Assembly: GCA_031841125.1 (NCBI GenBank)
Contig: CM063109.1
Location: 3,696,321-3,760,320 of the forward strand
From: Acanthococcus lagerstroemiae
Lineage: Eukaryota; Arthropoda; Insecta; Hemiptera; Eriococcidae
Direction: 5' to 3'
DNA: 64,000 nt
The notes under the pieces are model-generated. The model saw nothing but the letters and a program-made list of their open reading frames with translations. It had not been told where the DNA came from and did no database searches. Below, one piece after another: positions 34,840-46,860 of the stretch. The position numbers were made by a program, and so were the translations under genes. How positions within the stretch are numbered: position 1 is the first letter of the stretch; each line of letters starts with the position of its first letter.

Positions 34840-35349
34840 ATTTTTGAAATTTTTAAAAATGCTTAAAATTTATTTATCCTCGGATCACTCGCTCGTTCAT
34901 ATTCGTATACGTAACGGCAATAGTTAGTCCAACGCTTCAAAAATTCGACTTAAATCTTCTAATTCCTTCAACTTTTTGACACTAATGCATTTAAAAACAA
35001 TATTCTCTTTCCCACGTTCTTTTAAATAACTGTAAGAGAAAATATGGTATTAACCCTTTGGGTCCCAGCGCCACATATATGCGTGACACAGCGTACGCAC
35101 GCAACGGCCAATGTCACACATCTGTGACACGCACGTACTATTTTCAACAAAAAAAAAAAAAAAACGTGGGCCATGTAGTGGCTTTTGCCAAACACAGCAT
35201 GGAGTGAGAGGGTTAATCTCCCTCTCTAAAACAACCTCGCCACCGTCAGCGTCTCTATATCGCTTCATCTTATGCGGCTGATCCCGTTTTTCAGATTCCT
35301 CAGTCTTTCGTACACGTATTTTTCATTAGCATTGAGTCATTTCAAAGGT
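34840..35349. other. intergenic or intronic, no gene recognised
   Basis: AT-rich sequence with an A-run at about 35148-35164. Only short unrecognised frames are present. Confidence 0.3.
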
Positions 35350-35715
35350 TTAAACTTTCCTTTTGACCATGCGACATGTGTCGGTGAAGCTTCCACTAGT
35401 GCCTCTTTCGGACAACTCGGAGTCTGACTGAATAGCAGATTTCGGTTTTCCTCGCTCTTCCAGTAATTCGGCAGTCGCCTCACCGACGTATATTATTCCC
35501 ATCTTCAATTTGAGTTCATGAACAGCATCCTCGAGATTTTGAAGACCATTTTGATTATCTCTTGGCGAATCAAACTCTACCATTTCTTTGTCTCAACTCT
35601 TATTGATATACTCGAGAAAAGCAATTCCGTGCCCCATTTTTCTGATTCCAAGGACTTTCAGGCGATTTTCGTTTAGACTAGATATCATGTCTTTTTTGAT
35701 GTCTTCGTTTACAAA
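35350..35715 (-). pseudogene. SAM-domain-like fragment, broken
   Basis: On the minus strand, reading from about 35715, the translation contains NEDIKKDMISSLNENRLKVL followed by GIRKMGHGIAFLEYI, which resembles the second half of a sterile-alpha-motif domain (the LxxLGI...GHR..IL pattern). A TGA stop in the same frame follows near 35600; the frame then stays open to 35350 with a polar, partly helical stretch (AVHELKLKMG) and a serine-rich end. The first half of a SAM domain is not visible upstream, so it could be a truncated retrocopy, a transposon-carried fragment, or an exon I cannot delimit. SAM domains mediate protein-protein or RNA contacts; no function is claimed here. Confidence 0.3.
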
Positions 35716-38700
35716 TGTGGGACGTTATTATTTATGGCATGATTGTTAGAGATGCTGACGTCCTTCAACCAGAATTCTTTCCGAAGATCAAAATCAATGG
35801 TTTCTTCTTGTTGGCAAATACAACCCAGGTAGATAAAATTACTATTAATTTAAATCAAATAATTGAGTCGCGTTATCGCAATATTATCACGTTTCGTGGA
35901 TTTCCTCCAATCGCCTTCAACTTGTGCCGAAAACTTCACACTCTTCGCGAATCGTTTATACTTTCCTTCCTCATCGCGTAATATACTATTAAATACCTTT
36001 GCTTCACGTTAATGAAGTTCTTTTCTAAAGTATGTAGGCTCAACTAATCCCCGGATATCATTTTTTTTCTCTTTCATTATTTTAGAGCCCTCCCATTTTA
36101 GAAGTAACATTAGTCAGCGGCAAAACTGCAAAATGCCAGAATCTTTCTAGCTTTCTTTCCACATATGAAAGTATTACCGAGTTTGTCGAAAATACTCTCG
36201 AAAAACTATTCAAAAATTGGCATTGAATCGTTTTTCAGTAGTGTTGAGTAGTTTTTCAATCGTATTTTCGATAATCTCAGTAGTACGGTTCTCTCTGCCT
36301 CAAGTGGTAAAAAGGAAAGATGCTTGGTAAATTATCATTCGTGCCGAAATGAAGCAGTAATGAAGAAGATTAGTATAATAGTACAATCTGACGTACGAGT
36401 CAAAAATAATGTTATGATCGACCGGAGTAGGTGTGAACAAAATATACGTTTCTCGAAGCCTAATGATGGGATACGCGGCATATGGGGCTCGTTGTCGGCT
36501 AAAAAAATAGATTGCTCTCAGACAGGGCGGTTCGCAATTTATGCTTCGTGAGGTCGATCGAAACATTCGATGCACGCCTTTAGCCGGCACAATTACATAC
36601 TTCAGTTACGGTTCGGCGATTTTTAAACAACTGTCCTCGATATACTGGAAACAGAATGTAAAACAAGAAACATTCGGCGTTGTCTGTGGCGAATTCGAAC
36701 CCAAGCTTTTCTCCAAACTTATTTAACAGTCAACAGGTAATTTCAAAAACAACACGTTTTCAAGTCTAGCGAAACTTGAGGACTCCTTATCTTGATATCC
36801 GCACCGATGAGGAGATCTGTGTTCGTAAAGATTGCTAAGCAAAGAAAATTACTTTATTCCTTCGAAGGATCGATATGCTTCCAATGTGGCTGACGTGCTG
36901 TTAGATTCTGTCGGGCCTTCTCAAGATACACCCTACCGTAGACTGATGAAAACATTCGCGAGACCGATCATTACACCTATAATTCGGCTCCTTTATCGCG
37001 GGTCAACAGATGGGTTGTACATTTTTTTCTTTCATTCGCCATCCTAAAATTTGAACGTCTAACTTGAAAAATTCATCATTAAAACGACGTAACCGGTTTA
37101 CGCCCTGGTATCGATTAGCAGGCAACGCGCGGAATGTTCATTGTCGCTGATTGTTGTAATTCTTCGAGATGAAAAATCTTTTCATACAAATCACCGGGCA
37201 AACGAAGTCTCTCTGGTCGACCGGCGGTTACATTTTATGCGTGCGCCCAAGTTCAATGTAATTCCGAGTAATTACTCGTATCGGCGACGTCGGCCGCAGC
37301 GCCGTTTCGCCAAGTTAGGTGCAACGATCACCGAGAAAAGATTTACCGAGTACGATTAGATGTAACTTATAAAGCGAGATCAAGATTCAAGAGCCGGTAC
37401 GAGTGTGCCTGCGAGAAGTGTATAGAGTAGATCTCGAGGCGTGCTACTCCACACCCAGCTAATGGGAGTGCTCGGGAGCTCATTAAAGCAATACTCATTG
37501 CGGGCCCACTTCGCAGAGCCGTGATATTCTTTTGACGTGATTCGTCAGACGGACACGACATATTCACTGCTGGCCTGCGTCGAATTCGGCGACAGATATT
37601 TCGCTCCACGAATCGGTTCACTATGCACTTGTTTTACTCGCTGTTCTGCAGTACGCAGTACGGAGTCTGAAAATATCGGAGGAAAAGTAAGAATGTCGAA
37701 AGGACATTTAAGGTGCCCTTGTTCCAAGTCCCAAGTGTATACACCAGTGTCCGGATCCACAAGTGGAGTACCAACAGCCGCGGGCGCAGGTAGCCATTTA
37801 TACGATTTCCATAGGTGGCAGAAAGATGCCAAAATTTCTCGGTGTTTCGTGCTTCCGGCGCTGATTATTGACCTCGATCTGGGAGAGGCGTTCGAGCAAT
37901 ATTAGTTGAAGTTTCGCTCGGAGGAAACGAAATGCCTCAAAGTGGTTCCAGATTTTGAAGACAGTAGCATTGTTGAAAAAATTAAGGGTGGAATCAGAAA
38001 AAAATGCCGCTTCACATTCACCCTGATGTTCGTTTTGCTTGATCCCCACCTCAGTACTCGTTTGGAATGATTTAGCCTTTCTGCGAATTTCGCTTGTATT
38101 GTAGGGCTTATCAAATTTTGATGTATCTTTGCCCTATCTACCTCAGTTTTTTTTGTTTTAGAAAAATAGGGTCATATAAAGACTTCAAATTGGTATAAAA
38201 AAGTCATGAAAATAGGTGAAAAGAGATGAAGATTCCTAAGTGATATTAGAATACCAGGAAAAGAAAAATTAAGAAACGGAAGAAAATGCCAATTTTCGTT
38301 TTCTCCATTAAGTTTGTAACTTCACTGTATGCTTTTGATACCCTTGGAATATTTGAACTCACAGGTCTTGCCTGTCAGATTATAGATCTTATCTTTCGGC
38401 TGTCTTCTCTGAAGGGGAAGGCAGGAGAGGATTAGGGGCGTAGCAAGTAGCAGAAGGAAGAGCCACTCTCGTCAGGTCAGCCAGTTCTAAGAAAGTGGAA
38501 CACTGTCGTTTGAGTTGGGAAAATTCGCCCAAAACGAGAAAAATATCCATGTTTGTCGGGTTTTGCAATTCAAATCATCAAAGAAAGAAACTCTGAAACA
38601 TTTTTGTTGAGAAATTCGTCCGTCTTCCCCACCCAATGCAATTCGCCTTACTGTGTTCGTGGAAAGCCTACATTCTCAGCATACAGAAAGTTTAATTAGT

Positions 38701-41700
38701 TATTATTTTTTTCAGAAAAAACTGAATTTAGAAGCATATGTTATCGAGTCAGCTAATTGCTTCTACAACTATTAAAAACTTTTAATTAATACAGGTAATT
38801 CGGTCAAAAAACAAGTGGGGCACTTGAGGCAAAAAATATCATAACTCACGTACTCACAGATCACTTTCATATTGCTTAAAATTTACGTAATTACACACTC
38901 AGTCGATATTTGGAGCATTCAGTGTGACTGGAAAATCCCATCCCAATATCTAGTCGAACTTTTTGAACCGAAACGTAATTTTAAAATTTGTGAAACGTAT
39001 CGAAAAAATTCAATAAAAACAATTGTGAACCAAAATCGGTAGTTACGACGAATTTTGAGAATTCAGTTCAAGTGACGCATGCCATCTATTTGTAGTAGAA
39101 ATACTTTTCCGATCGACAATCAACGTGAACCTATAAACAGAACACGAGATTACGCAGCTACTCAATTAAACCTTTAAAAAATTAATTTGCAATATCAAAT
39201 TCAAATAATATATTAAAAAAATGATGTAAGCTGAAAACTAGAAATGTGAAAGAAAGCCTTTTTAGTGATAAATAAATAGAATAGAAAAATTGGAAACCAA
39301 ACTAAAAACGTGAAACGTAGGTCTCCTCAGCTCCTTATTTCTCTGACAGTTTTAACCTTATCCACTCAAATACAATATATTAGGAATAGACGAATAAAAG
39401 AAAAATAATTTTAAAAAGTAATTAATTCACGAATGCTCGTATTTAGGCTCTGTTGTCGCTCATCTTTTCTCATCTGTTCTCGTTTGTTCTCGGTCATCAT
39501 CTGCGGGCCATGGCCCTCTCGTTGCATTTCGCCGCTCGTATTTTTTTAATTTCTATTGTAGTAAAAAAAGAAAATTCTGGAAAGTGAAACTCGTGTTGTA
39601 AATTTCCGAATTGCGAATTGTAAAACTTTTCTGAACTTCAAACCGAAAATGAATTCCAAGTTCATGAAAATTATTTCAGAAAATTTATCAATTCCACGAT
39701 AATCCACGCTGGGTATAAAATAAATCGAAAAAGAGGGAATTAGATTCTACCGAAAATTACGTTAACGAGGGAGTAAAATTTTGAAAAATCAGAAAACAAA
39801 AAAACAAAATTTAAAATACAAACTTTAAAAAAGCGGGTCAAGACCGAAATCGAATCTGTGGAAATAGTAATTTTAATTAGGGTTTCCCCAGAAATAGAAA
39901 AAATATCAATGTGTTTATATTTGAAAATATGAAATCTTTGTGAACGAAAATATTTCTGACTCGATAAAAAAATTGAGAAAGTTTAACGGACGAATTAATA
40001 GTATGACGAAAAATGTGTGGATAGTACGTGAGTCAACTTCTTTCACAATAATTGACAACATTTTCTCTTTTACTTCTAATTTTGAATACCGGAGGAGATG
40101 AGCGGTGATAGAAACAGCAACCAATAACGTTTAATCTTACTACATTTTGTTCTAGAATCCCGAAGAATATAATTTGGAAAATTTTGGACCAACCATTTAT
40201 TTTTGAAAAACTGAACCAGGAAAACAATTAATTTCTCATTTTATTTTTCATCCATTGATGAAATCAGAAGAATAAATATGTAAAAAGAATGAACTGATAA
40301 AAAAATTTTAATAGGCTTAATCCGGATGGGTAACCTTACAAGTTTTAATGAGTTTTAAACAAATCTGTGAGGCCGTACACGATTCGGGCTGGAGCACGGA
40401 TGATTGAAGAGTCTTAGCTAGTATTGAAGATTGCTTCCCCTCTTCTTTAGGGAAAAATTGGGAACTAATATTGTGATGAACGTTGAAAAATCATCAAAAA
40501 GTGTCACTTCGTTGAGAGTCAGCAAACGGAAGAAATTTGACAACACACTTCAGACTTTTACTTCTAATGTTAATAAAAAAAATAATAATAAATAGCAGAG
40601 TATAAATTGTTTAGAATTCCAAGTATTTCTCTCTTTTATCTACTCACTCATATATCATAGTAAGAGGAGCCATAAAGAAGAATTCAGGAGTAAAAGTGAG
40701 GAGGTGAAAACTATCAAATTCTTACATTCTCTGAATTGCAACCCAGGATAGTGTCTCGGACTCACCATTGTGAATAGATACTTATAGAAGGCTGCACATG
40801 TAGAAAAGGCGGAGGGGGTAAGAAGCAATTCCAAATAACTTAATGGCTACCTTATCATTTGTTTTCCTGCTTTCTTGTTTGCTCTCAAATTTTGCCTCCT
40901 CTGAAATTTACCGTGCTTAGCGCTTGCTTAGTATGTATACTTATGAATACAGCGCTGCATTCATGTAACACTCCTGATTCGCTCGGTCTCTTTTGAAAAC
41001 TCTGTCAAGACTTCGGTAAAACTCATTCGGACTATTTTATATAGTGTTTTTCTGTTGTTTTTTTTACTACAATTACGATTCTAACAACTTACCAAAGAGT
41101 TCGGGGCCGCGATCGTCTTCTTAACACCCAAGAACTGTAGCCTGATTTCATTTTCAGTTTTACAACTCTATAATAAAAGTACGTACATTCGTGGATGTGT
41201 TGGCTAATGAAGGTAACCCCCTGATTAGGACTGCACGGCACGAACTCCATTTGCGATTTTTACGACAAATTAACGCCTCGTGTAGCTGAACGTTTTCCGA
41301 GCTAAATAAACGCGTTTTCATCGACGATCGGAAAGACCGAAATAAAAAGGAGTTTCAACGCCAGTTTTTTCTACATTGCAGACTATAATCGATAACACGT
41401 AGGAATGTGATGAAAGCAAAGGTCCCAGCAACTGCATCGGGGTACCATTAAATAACGTTGAGCACCGATACGTATATTAAATGCTCGTAATAGGGTTTAA
41501 CAGGGACCCGAGCCATCCGCACTTTACACAGTACCAAGCTCTAGTCTAGGATATTGATGAATACACGGAATGCTCGCGAGTTCTGGTGAACGAAGGTAAA
41601 GGTGGCTTTTCAGGTCAACGCTTTTCTCTATACTTAACGGCGGTCTAGACTCTAGACCGAAAACCATTTCCAGTTGTTAGCTATGTATACAGCTACGACT

Positions 41701-42513
41701 CGCGCTGGAATTCATAGAAAAACTATACATGAAAATCTAATATTTTTAATATTTTCTCTAATAATTTACCTCATATTTTCAGAATTGTTTTCGACTCTCT
41801 TACAATGAAACCCGCGATTCGTATACAATTATTTTTCCCGTACGAAATGGACAGATCAGTTAGCTGTTGTGATATATCGATTTCAGTGCTCTGGTACCCA
41901 GCATTTATTGTGATCCGTAGTATTTTCCAACCCTCTGAGTGAAAAAAATAATACCGCCCCCTGCGGTAGCCTTATTGCCCTCTAATTTTGTAATCCTTCC
42001 GCTTCCCTAAATCCGACCGTGATCAATTTCAAAACGATTGGCATAGTTTAGCCTTGTTCTCTTGATTGTTTGGTCACAACAAGTAGCAGTTGAAGCACTA
42101 CAGAACAGCCCAGCCTGGGATCAAAAATCAGCTCGAAGACCGTCAGCCAGGAGTTGATTAGCTCGGGAAATTCTCAGTAATAAATGTTCAACCGAGTGGT
42201 GTTGAGAATTGTAATCAGTTTCTAGGTATACTGTGACGTGTCATGGCCTAATGATGGCAACGACACTACTCGAATTGTAAGCCGATGCTTGCTTGGTGAA
42301 TGTCGGTAGCCGGAATGGTACCGAGAGAAGAGATAAAGTTCCGAAGCGTGTGGAGAAATACTCCTCAGAACACCTGCGGTATGGATTCGCGTACCTACTT
42401 TTTAGGAGGTTTGTACTCACGGAGAGCCAGATGATGGGGAAATATGTCATTGCGACCACTAACGCTGAAGAATGAATTGCAAATATACCGTATTTCATCA
42501 ATAATTTAATAAA
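35716..42513. other. long stretch without a recognised gene
   Basis: CpG-richer blocks lie at about 37080-37700 and 41220-41640, separated by AT-rich sequence. At 37537-37905 both strands have frames of about 95-120 codons with no family recognised; only one, if any, can be real and neither is called. No transposon ends were found. Confidence 0.35.
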
Positions 42514-42527
42514 AATCAAAGTCTTAT

Positions 42528-42864
42528 CGATAACAGAGGGGCGCATGGCGATGCACGCATGCCAAATTGGCCCTGGAACACCGCACCCCCTATTCCGGAA
42601 ACGCTCCGAATGGGCCTGCGTCAGAATAGGGGGGATCTCTTTTCTAATTTTACTTTCAACCCCCTGGAATCCGCCCTTTCGAGCATTACCTCAGAGATGT
42701 CGGGAAGGCTGTTAGGACTGTCTTAGCCTTCTTTTCATCTTGCCGAAAAACCGGCTTAGGTTGAAATGTAGCGAGTTGCTGCGTGGGCTCGAACCGGGGA
42801 CCTCCGGATTCCAAAACCAGCGCGCTATCCACTCGGGCAACCAGACCCCCAGAATAGGGGGCAT
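42528..42864 (-). mobile_element. full-length tRNA-derived SINE with LINE-type 3' end, 337 bp
   Basis: Near-perfect target duplications AATCAAAGTCTTAT (42514-42527) and AATCAGAGTCTTAT (42865-42878) match at 13 of 14 positions. Read on the minus strand: a tRNA-like head (GGTTGCCCGAGTGG A-box region; CCGGTTCGAGCC B box), a body shared with 15333-15500 and 15769-15838, then a 3' tail of about 110 bp nearly identical to the end of LINE-D at 50829-50939. The tail includes a CCCCCTATTC...GAATAGGGGG stem (42586-42595 with 42624-42633) and ends CCTCTGTTATCG just before the duplication. It would be transcribed by RNA polymerase III from its internal boxes. Confidence 0.9.
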
Positions 42865-42869
42865 AATCA

Positions 42870-43270
42870 GAGTCTTATATTCTTTCGAATCTATCTTGGA
42901 AAGTAGTCAGCATGTTAAAAAGAATCTTGGACAGGTCTGAAATAGTCTTCTAATAAGTCTTTGGAGCATCGGCGCAGGAACGGAGGGTTAGACTCCCTCA
43001 TCCCTCAACACTGTCAAAAAAAGCATGTCAGAATGTACTTTAGCGCATTAATTACACCAATAAGATCGCGGAATATGTGCTGTAGCGACCAAACCCCTCC
43101 CATAAAACCCCTTTCAAGACTGAGACCTTCCTACGCTGGTGCTTTGGAGTCCGAAAGAAATCTTGAAGAGTATTAAAAAGTCTTAACAGAAGTCTTAAAT
43201 GTCCTGACCAATCTTGAACATCTGTGGAAGAATCTTGAAAAGCTGAAAAACGTGTCTGTAAGAGTCCAGC
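42870..43270 (-). repeat. field of AGTCTT/AATCTTG words
   Basis: AGTCTT, AATCTTG and near variants recur about every 10-40 bp on the plus strand (AAGAATCTTGGACAGG, AATAGTCTTCTAATAAGTCTT, AAAAAGTCTTAACAGAAGTC). This is the reverse complement of the words at 27410-28470. The SINE at 42528-42864 inserted at the edge of this field: its duplication contains AGTCTTAT. Confidence 0.4.
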
Positions 43271-43825
43271 ATCAAAATTCCTAAAAATTTCCTTTTCGTT
43301 CCACCCTATTAGCGGCCAACTAATACTTCAAATACTAGGTAAAATCATAATACGTACATCGATATTGATGCTGGTTGTTATTGAAATTTGGACAGCCTGT
43401 GCAAAGTATGTTGGATTTCAATAATTTCCTTTAGTCTGGAATATCTCACATGATGCTCTATGTACATCACTGTCAACACCACCGAGTGTGCTGATTCTGT
43501 TTCCGCTAAAACTCGTTTGTTCAGATTTTGCCGAAACTCAATGATTTCCTCAGCACTAGTTATGACTCGTACAGACTCCAGTCCGAGGGCTATGAAAATC
43601 AAATGGTGGGTATGCTAAACGACGTCAATTTCCATGTTAGTTGGCGTATCCTTTCTGTAATTTTCATGCAGTGCTTGGTCAGACTAGGCATTCTTTTCAG
43701 AAAAACGTCCAACTGACGTACAAGAAATCACGGTGTATGTATATTTTTATGATTCGGTAACGCCCCCCCCCCTCTTACCTGCTCTGAAACCCGCAAATAT
43801 TCGCTATTACGTATTCGCGTCCAGC

Positions 43826-43871
<46 letters not shown>

Positions 43872-45392
43872 GACTATAGGTAGCTTACTTTTGGAACCAT
43901 TTGCAATTTTCTCGAGTAAGACTCATCGGAGGACGTCAGCCGCCCAGCTCGATACAACCGTGTCTTGTTCTGCTGCCAACTCCCGCGGCACCGGTTCGCG
44001 GGTTTGTGGTGCACGAAGCCGCGTTGCCATCGTAATGAAACGATTGGCGCTTGCACGTACACTCTTACGGTTAATCACGTGTAAAATTGATTAACAGAAA
44101 ATTGAATAAATGAAAAGAAGAAAAAAAGAAAAAATTAAATTAAATGAGTCTTAGGTGGATAGGGGGCGCGAATCGAGATTGGTACATTACGAGGTCACTG
44201 ACAGCGCCTGAGCGCTTTGCAAGCCGCGCAACGCATTTCGAGTTACCACTCACGTTCTGCGGCCGTATCGGCTCCGGTCTTCGAGCGAAACTAAAAATGC
44301 TAATTATAATGGAAATAACAAAGAACTGGGAGAGACACATGGGTGATGCAGTTTACGAGTACGAGTACCGGAGTCGATACCGTGCGGTATTACGTATTAA
44401 ACAATCTTTGACAAGCTAATTATAGTCGTAAACGCGAGTTCTGCATTTGAACGGGTTATTACCAGACCCGAGGCTTCGTTTTGGAAATGCGAAGAGAAAC
44501 CCAATACTGTCGTAAATTTCAAGTCGTGATTAACTCGTAACATCGCGCACTTATACGTACCTGTATGCTACATCGAGTGGACAGAATAATCACAGGTAGA
44601 TTTTAACAGCTCTTCATGTACCTGTACCATGTCCATTAGGATGGCCCTTATTCTATTTATTTTCGTTCTCGATTTTCACTTCCAGTAGAAACATCTCTGG
44701 GTTTTGGTGTAAAAATTTGGTAGTCAAAAATATTTTGAAAAATCAAATTCTCAGTCGGTGTGCTATGAGATTGACGGGTAAAATTTGATTCCCAAAATGC
44801 AATTTTCCTTTAAAACATCTCACAAGTTGAATTATCAGAAAACGTGATCCAATCTGGGAAAATTATTTTCGATGTCCTTCACTCCATGTTAATCGAATAA
44901 ATGTTGCGTGATATCCTATTTCTACGGTTTTCTGATTCGCTGAATCCATTTTTGAGGGGTTTTCTGAGACACAACTGTGCCCTGAAGAATTCACAGGGGA
45001 TCAACACCTAAAAGTTGGAGTTAATTGTTTTCAGTTTATCGATAATTGGGTTTTGTGAATTGCTGAGTTTATTTCTGAGGTTATTTTAGTTTCAACCCCT
45101 GCTCAGAAGGCTCCTTGAGGAGCTATAACCTGAATATCGGAAGCTGAGATGTTGGCAGCAATATCAAACCTCAAGTTTCTCAAGTTTCTAAGTCAATTTT
45201 TTGGGTAGTTACAGTTATAATTACTACTCAGGGGGTTTCGCAGGAGGCTGAAACCAGAAATATTGAACGTTGAATTCGTGAGCTCAGGTTGCAGACCCTT
45301 GTGAACCTTTCTAAGTAACTGTTATAGTTAAAATGACCTAGGAAATGAATTCGAGTGAGTCTTAAAATCACTAATGATAAAATTATGAGGCT
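43271..45392. other. no gene recognised
   Basis: It contains a run of ten C at 43763-43772, the (GA)n repeat at 43831-43868 and a CpG-rich block at about 43900-44600. At 45030-45340 weakly repeated phrases (CTCAG...GGAGGCT/GGAGCT...GAAATATT/GAATATCGG) suggest an old duplication. Confidence 0.3.
43831..43868 (+). repeat. (GA)19 microsatellite
   Basis: Uninterrupted GA dinucleotide run of 38 bp. Confidence 0.95.
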
Positions 45393-46860
45393 ATTTTTTT
45401 TTTTAACCCAAAAAGGCGGCTACTCCGGCACCTGATCGGTGGCTCCAAGCTCTATGTATGCCTAATATGTCTACAATCTTAAATTTAAGTAACAGCGTTT
45501 TGTTTCACATGGGGTCCCCTCTTTTGCACGGCATTTACCCTAAGGTTTCTCGCCGGGTGCCACTGGGAACCGCTCACATTTAGCTATCACTTTGATTTTG
45601 TAGCTAAACCGGACCTCCCCTTATGGGGGAGGCGGGCCTTGGAAACTTATACTAGAAATCTGAAGTTCAGATTAGTATCATCCTTATTCTATTGGGGGCT
45701 GTGACCCGTTCGTGCCCTGCCTCACTACGGAGGAGGTGGAACACGTCAACACCCAACTTACTAATTACGTACTAGGGTTCGCAGCCCGCCACCCGTGGTT
45801 AGCGGAAATTGATGGCTTGCTGCTGCTGCTGCTGCTGCGTCGACGGTGGGGGCGGCCTCTTCCGGGTTCTTCAGCCTCATCCGGCCTGGTCTTCGCCCCC
45901 TGCGGGATATACAGGGTTTTCGACCCACCATAGGCTCTTCATGATCCCTCGCATATACTGCAGGTGCTCACGGCTCAGTCTTGTCCAGACGTCCGGCCTC
46001 CTGTTAATCCACCGAAAATACTCTCGGAACACATGCCGAGGTGTCTCTGGGCCAACACCGCAGGGGCACCGGTCGCTGTTCCGGCGTTTCGGCGGTGGAG
46101 ATGCGATGCGAAGCACGCGTGAACCGAAACCGCTTGCGCCAGGATGAAATGCATTTCTACTTCTTTTTTTTTTTTTTTTTTTGCAATTGTAATTGCTGGC
46201 GTATATTGGGGAACATTTCCTGCCTCCAGTGTCCCACCGTCGTGTTGACCTCCATCGACGATTTCACTCGTCGATGGTTGCCGGGTGGATTTGACTCTTC
46301 CATTCGCTGGAGGAGAGATCAACGTGGAGAAGGTGTCGCCAATCGTCGACCCTGAACCCGCTCTTGATCAGGTACTTCACTGATCTTCGGAAGATCAGCA
46401 GATCCAGGAGAGGCGTCGCGTTAATCAAGGCCACCCCTTTCGTGCTGACGCTACGGTACGGTCGGCGGCGCAGGATATCACATCTTTTTTTCACTTTATT
46501 CAACTGCGCACGAGAACGCTGCTTGTGTACCTGGTGATAGTACAACGAGCTGCAGAAGTAGTATCTACTGAAGATGCAGCTGACCATAATTCTTCGGGCC
46601 TCGTTGCTCTACTTAAAGGTTCTCTGGCACAGCTGCTCCAGCCCAGGCAGTACCTTCTCACACTGAGCACGAATGTAACGCAAGTGGGACAGCCAGCTTC
46701 CCTTGGCTTCCAACATCACGCCGAGGTACTTCAATTCCCTCGTCTTGGGAAGCATCTCGCCTTTGTACTCTTCTGAGGACGGGGTACCTACGCCTACTGG
46801 GACATCTCAAACAGGAGCACTTCCGTCAACGATAAAGTGACTTCGTCCATTGTTGGTACT
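45393..46860 (-). mobile_element. LINE-C: 5'-truncated non-LTR retrotransposon with poly(A) end
   Basis: On the minus strand, a reverse-transcriptase C-terminal region (46264 to about 46806) is followed by a CPCGVGPETPRHVF knuckle region (about 46030-46080), a GC-rich 3' UTR and a poly(A) run (45393-45404 as T on the plus strand). Its 3' UTR and tail differ from LINE-A/B/D, so it is another family. The 5' boundary is approximate. No convincing target duplication was found. Confidence 0.75.
45877..46806 (-). pseudogene. C-terminal non-LTR reverse transcriptase (LINE-C), frameshifted
   Basis: The minus-strand translation begins with RELKYLGVMLEAKGSWLSHL (thumb region after the polymerase core), continues through ARRIMVSCIF and YRSVSTKGVALINATPLLDL, the counterpart of AYRTVSSEAVGVLACIPPIEL in LINE-A, then loses frame. 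One in-frame stop lies between GLEQLCQRTFK and SNEARRIM. An A-run of 19 bases (46164-46182, T on plus) interrupts the frame just before MHFILAQAVSVHACF, the counterpart of the TQVLSDHGCF motif. The knuckle CPCGV...HVF follows in another frame. A (GCA)7 run (45818-45838) encodes a short poly-alanine at the end. Inactive: endonuclease and catalytic motifs are absent. Confidence 0.75.

Noticed and set aside
37537..37905. Overlapping frames of 122 (+) and 95 (-) codons
   Set aside because: Opposite-strand conflict, no family recognised on either strand; left uncalled.
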